A stretch of 64,000 nt of DNA, taken from assembly GCF_946478785.1 (NCBI RefSeq), contig NZ_CAMLDD010000003.1:248001-312000 (forward strand), given 5' to 3'. Positions 61,695 through 64,000 of the stretch are shown piece by piece. The notes under the pieces were generated by a model that did not search any database, was not told the origin of the DNA, and saw only the letters and a program-made list of their open reading frames with translations. How positions within the stretch are numbered: the first letter of the stretch is position 1; each line of letters begins with the position of its first letter. Both the position numbers and the translations under genes were made by a program. The stretch is from an uncultured Flavobacterium sp. (GTDB lineage Bacteria > Bacteroidota > Bacteroidia > Flavobacteriales > Flavobacteriaceae).

Positions 61695-62853
61695 AATATA
61701 TCATTTGTCTCTTTTTTTTGGCTTATTAGTTTCCTGCCAGCCAAAAGAAAAGTTTGATTGGGAAATAGGTCTTTCTGCTCCTAAATATTATTCAAGTATT
61801 CCGTCAGTAGCCTTTTATAATAATGGAAAAATAGTACATAATGTTTCAACAGATTTCGGAATAGATCCCGGATGGGGAGAAACTTCGGGAGGGTATGCAA
61901 GTGGTAGTGAACCTGATGAAGTACCAGATAGTTTGGTTGTGAATTGGGATTGTGGTGTTGATATGGTTAGTTACAAATTGAAAACAAAGTTACCAAAACA
62001 AAAAATGTTGCAATTGTTTCAAAATCCGGTTACTGATATCGATGGTATAATGCGAAGTTATTCTTTGATAATTGTGGGTACCGCTCCGGGTGGTAATGTA
62101 ACCGTTTGGATGAGAGCAGTAAATGTTTTAACAGAAATAGGAAAATTCAAAGCAAACGAAATAAGTAAGAATGATCCTTATGATGAAGATAGGGTTTCTA
62201 TGTGGACATCTACTGGAAAGGCTGCAAAAGAAAATTTCATCTATTTAAATCTGCATGGTATTCCTTATTCAGTCTGGGAAAAAGGAGAAAAAGAATATGA
62301 TTATGATGTAGGTTTTGCTAGCGAATATCATACTTCAAAAATTAGTATACTAACTTTTTACACCAAATCTGGAATTATTTTTCAACCAGATACATTTTCA
62401 GAATCTCTTTTTACAATTGATAAATCAAGTTGGGATTTATCAAATTTTAAACCTAATAATAATAGGACTAAAAAAAGTCCTTTTCCTATTATGATGAAGG
62501 TGGAGATAGAGAATCTGAAAAACCCTAAGTTATACCATTCAACATTAGTAGTTCTACCAAATGATTTTGAAAAATTATACAATCAACAATATCTAGATTC
62601 TATTACTGGTAAGAAGGAAAGTTTCAATAGAATTATTATTGGTATTAAATCAACTGAAAATACTGGATTTGTATGGTTAGAAGGTAAGAATAAAAGAATA
62701 AAAGTAATGGAATTCAAGTGTTTTTTGCCTAAAATGAATGGTACAACTTATGAAAGTGGAGGATATTCCCTTCCAAAAGGATTCAAGTTTCCAAAATGGG
62801 AAGGCAGAGAAAAATTAATAGAGCCAGATGTTGAGTTTTGGCAAGAGAAATAA
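61681..62853 (+). CDS. DUF2931-type lipoprotein, probable immunity protein
   Basis: 390 residues from MQINKIYHLSLFFGLLVSCQ; the ATG at 61654 would add nine residues before the signal peptide. Lipobox Cys at residue 19. The mature protein has the DUF2931 pattern (FDWEIGLSAPKYYSSIPSVA, VPDSLVVNWDCGVDMVSYKL). The start overlaps the effector stop by 14 bases, the usual position for immunity genes, and a periplasmic lipoprotein is where a phospholipase immunity protein should be. Role inferred from position and localisation. Confidence 0.78.
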   Translation: MQINKIYHLSLFFGLLVSCQPKEKFDWEIGLSAPKYYSSIPSVAFYNNGKIVHNVSTDFGIDPGWGETSGGYASGSEPDEVPDSLVVNWDCGVDMVSYKLKTKLPKQKMLQLFQNPVTDIDGIMRSYSLIIVGTAPGGNVTVWMRAVNVLTEIGKFKANEISKNDPYDEDRVSMWTSTGKAAKENFIYLNLHGIPYSVWEKGEKEYDYDVGFASEYHTSKISILTFYTKSGIIFQPDTFSESLFTIDKSSWDLSNFKPNNNRTKKSPFPIMMKVEIENLKNPKLYHSTLVVLPNDFEKLYNQQYLDSITGKKESFNRIIIGIKSTENTGFVWLEGKNKRIKVMEFKCFLPKMNGTTYESGGYSLPKGFKFPKWEGREKLIEPDVEFWQEK

Positions 62854-62868
62854 TAATTAAAAAATAAT

Positions 62869-62904
62869 AAAAGGAAAAACCACTAACACCGGGTTTTTCC
62901 TTTT
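62869..62904. terminator. Bidirectional terminator between T6SS unit and acidic-protein gene
   Basis: AAAAGGAAAAACC (62869-62881) and GGTTTTTCCTTTT (62892-62904), perfect 13-bp stem, 10-base loop; T-rich on both strands. Confidence 0.9.
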
Positions 62905-62912
62905 AAATAATT

Positions 62913-63428
62913 TTAGAATTTTCTGGGATCATTTGCAGGATAATCTTCTTCATTTTCGTCTTCCTGAATATCATCTTCCTGATATTCGTACTCATCCTCT
63001 TCTTCGATTTCGTCATCGATAATTTCTAAATCTTCTTCAGTTTCATCGAAGGTTTCACTAAAATTATCAGAAGGATTGTCAAATTCGTCGTTTACGACTT
63101 TTTCATCACCGTCGATGTCAATTTCTTCATCTAAATCATCTATAGTGTCGTCACCTTCAAGGTCTCTGTCTGTATGAAAATCATCGTTCAGATCGTCTAA
63201 ATCATCCTCGTCATTTGTAATTCGCTCATCAGGATTAGGTTTGTTCGGATCGTGGCCATTTCGAACAGTAAATCCTTGCTCAGCAATTTCTCTATTGCTT
63301 TGGCTGGCATCTTTAAATTCGTTATTGTCATACAGTTCCTCATCCATATGTACATTTTTATCTGACATATTTTGATTTCTCGGGTCCATACTTGTTTTGC
63401 CGCTGTTTTGTTGATCTATAGTATTCAT
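62913..63428 (-). CDS. Acidic, disordered protein
   Basis: 171 residues with no hydrophobic core: more than a third Asp or Glu in the last 100 residues (DDLDDLNDDFHTDRDLEGDD, EEEDEYEYQEDDIQEDENEE). First 60 residues are polar with less charge. Such proteins are likely disordered and may bind basic partners or ions. No family recognised. Lies 98 bases downstream of the gene at 63526-63837 on the same strand. Confidence 0.7.
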   Translation of the reverse strand: MNTIDQQNSGKTSMDPRNQNMSDKNVHMDEELYDNNEFKDASQSNREIAEQGFTVRNGHDPNKPNPDERITNDEDDLDDLNDDFHTDRDLEGDDTIDDLDEEIDIDGDEKVVNDEFDNPSDNFSETFDETEEDLEIIDDEIEEEDEYEYQEDDIQEDENEEDYPANDPRKF

Positions 63429-63525
63429 AATAGTATTTTTTATGTTGTTATATAAAGCTAATTTTCAGTTGTTTGAAATTTGTAGAGTTTTAGATTCTAA
63501 ATTACAGACAATTGTTTATATGTTT

Positions 63526-63837
63526 TTATTCATTTCGTTGTTCTAAATCGTCGTAATCCAGATTCTCATCATTTTGAATACCCTCTTCTTGCTCTTCAGT
63601 ATTTTCAGGTCTGTAAAAATCATCATCCTGTTGATGTTTTTTAACATAGTCTTCTTCGCTGATTACTTGTTCCTGATTCGGAATATTTTCGTTTCTAAGA
63701 ATATTATCTTTTTTAAGAAGTTTGTCAATCGCTTTTTCAATTAACACCGCAGTATCCGGGTCAAGAAATCCACCCTGAAATTTTTGTTCAAAATAAAATT
63801 GTGCTGTTTGATTGTATCTGTTTATATGGGTTCTCAT
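63526..63837 (-). CDS. Hypothetical protein with acidic tail
   Basis: 103 residues. N-terminal 55 residues look folded and helical (TAQFYFEQKFQGGFLDPDTA, VLIEKAIDKLLKKDN); the rest is acidic and Gln-rich (DDDFYRPENTEEQEEGIQND). No family recognised. Same strand as the acidic protein at 62913-63428. Confidence 0.62.
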   Translation of the reverse strand: MRTHINRYNQTAQFYFEQKFQGGFLDPDTAVLIEKAIDKLLKKDNILRNENIPNQEQVISEEDYVKKHQQDDDFYRPENTEEQEEGIQNDENLDYDDLEQRNE

Positions 63838-64000
63838 AATATCTTTTTTAATGATTTGATATTACAAAGCTATCTATGATTGAAAAGAAACACCTTACAG
63901 AATTTGCTGATCTACTTTCATAATATACAGGTGTTTATCTTGAAACTTTGAGTTAGAATACTATAATCACATCGGTAATAATTCAGGGTAATTTTGAAAA

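Overview
The window looks like chromosome of a Flavobacterium-type Bacteroidota. The DNA is AT-rich, the visible promoters have the Bacteroidota -7 box TAnnTTTG, there are many SPI/SPII-secreted envelope proteins, RND efflux operons carry lipoprotein adaptors, and there is a Bacteroidota-style VgrG/effector module. No rRNA, tRNA, integrase, IS element or CRISPR array was seen.

Layout. 1-2586: start of an RND efflux operon (permease cut by the window edge, adaptor, TetR repressor) with five copies of a TetR-type operator. 2834-4202: a RelE/ParE-type pair and a HicAB pair. 4247-9903: small envelope and hypothetical genes ending in an ArsR-SRPBCC-DoxX operon. 10174-13554: SMP-30 lactonase, a small membrane protein, and an SDR-AraC pair. 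13677-19555: an array of unrelated hypothetical genes, all on the minus strand, separated by recurring non-coding blocks (called A, B and C here). It behaves like a gene-cassette array and block B has the build of a miniature inverted-repeat element. 19625-23342: gluconate uptake and catabolism (gnd, GntP permease, gluconokinase). 23455-30192: a decayed toxin with its intact antitoxin, a YiiX-like hydrolase, ChrA with a frameshifted DoxX gene, and a cyclase/nitrilase pair. 30753-41169: secreted lipoproteins, a frameshifted truncated hemoglobin, a large envelope protein split by an in-frame stop, a WG-repeat protein, a dead REP-associated transposase (RAYT), and a LemA-GIDE membrane operon.

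41955-44314 is the best candidate for an undescribed system: a tight three-gene, very AT-rich operon encoding a Cas2/SinR-like small protein, an OLD-type ATPase with a DUF3696 tail, and a 298-residue protein of unknown family. It has its own promoter and a perfect palindrome next to the first start codon. I infer a defence or toxin-like role; the sequence does not prove it.

44715-53255: a TolC-RND-adaptor-DUF417 operon with a divergent LytS/LytTR two-component system. 53356-57546: DUF4386, SDR, AraC, a 2H phosphoesterase and DUF1328. 57662-57763: a tiny transcription unit that may encode a 20-residue basic peptide. 57986-62853: VgrG, a DUF2235 (Tle1-like) phospholipase effector and a DUF2931 lipoprotein, the likely immunity protein. 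62913-63837: two acidic, low-complexity proteins.

Several genes (serine hydrolase, DoxX, truncated hemoglobin, HigB-like toxin) are broken by one- or two-base frameshifts, mostly in short homopolymers, so either real decay or residual sequencing error must be considered. Dispersed hairpin repeats occupy many of the long intergenic gaps.
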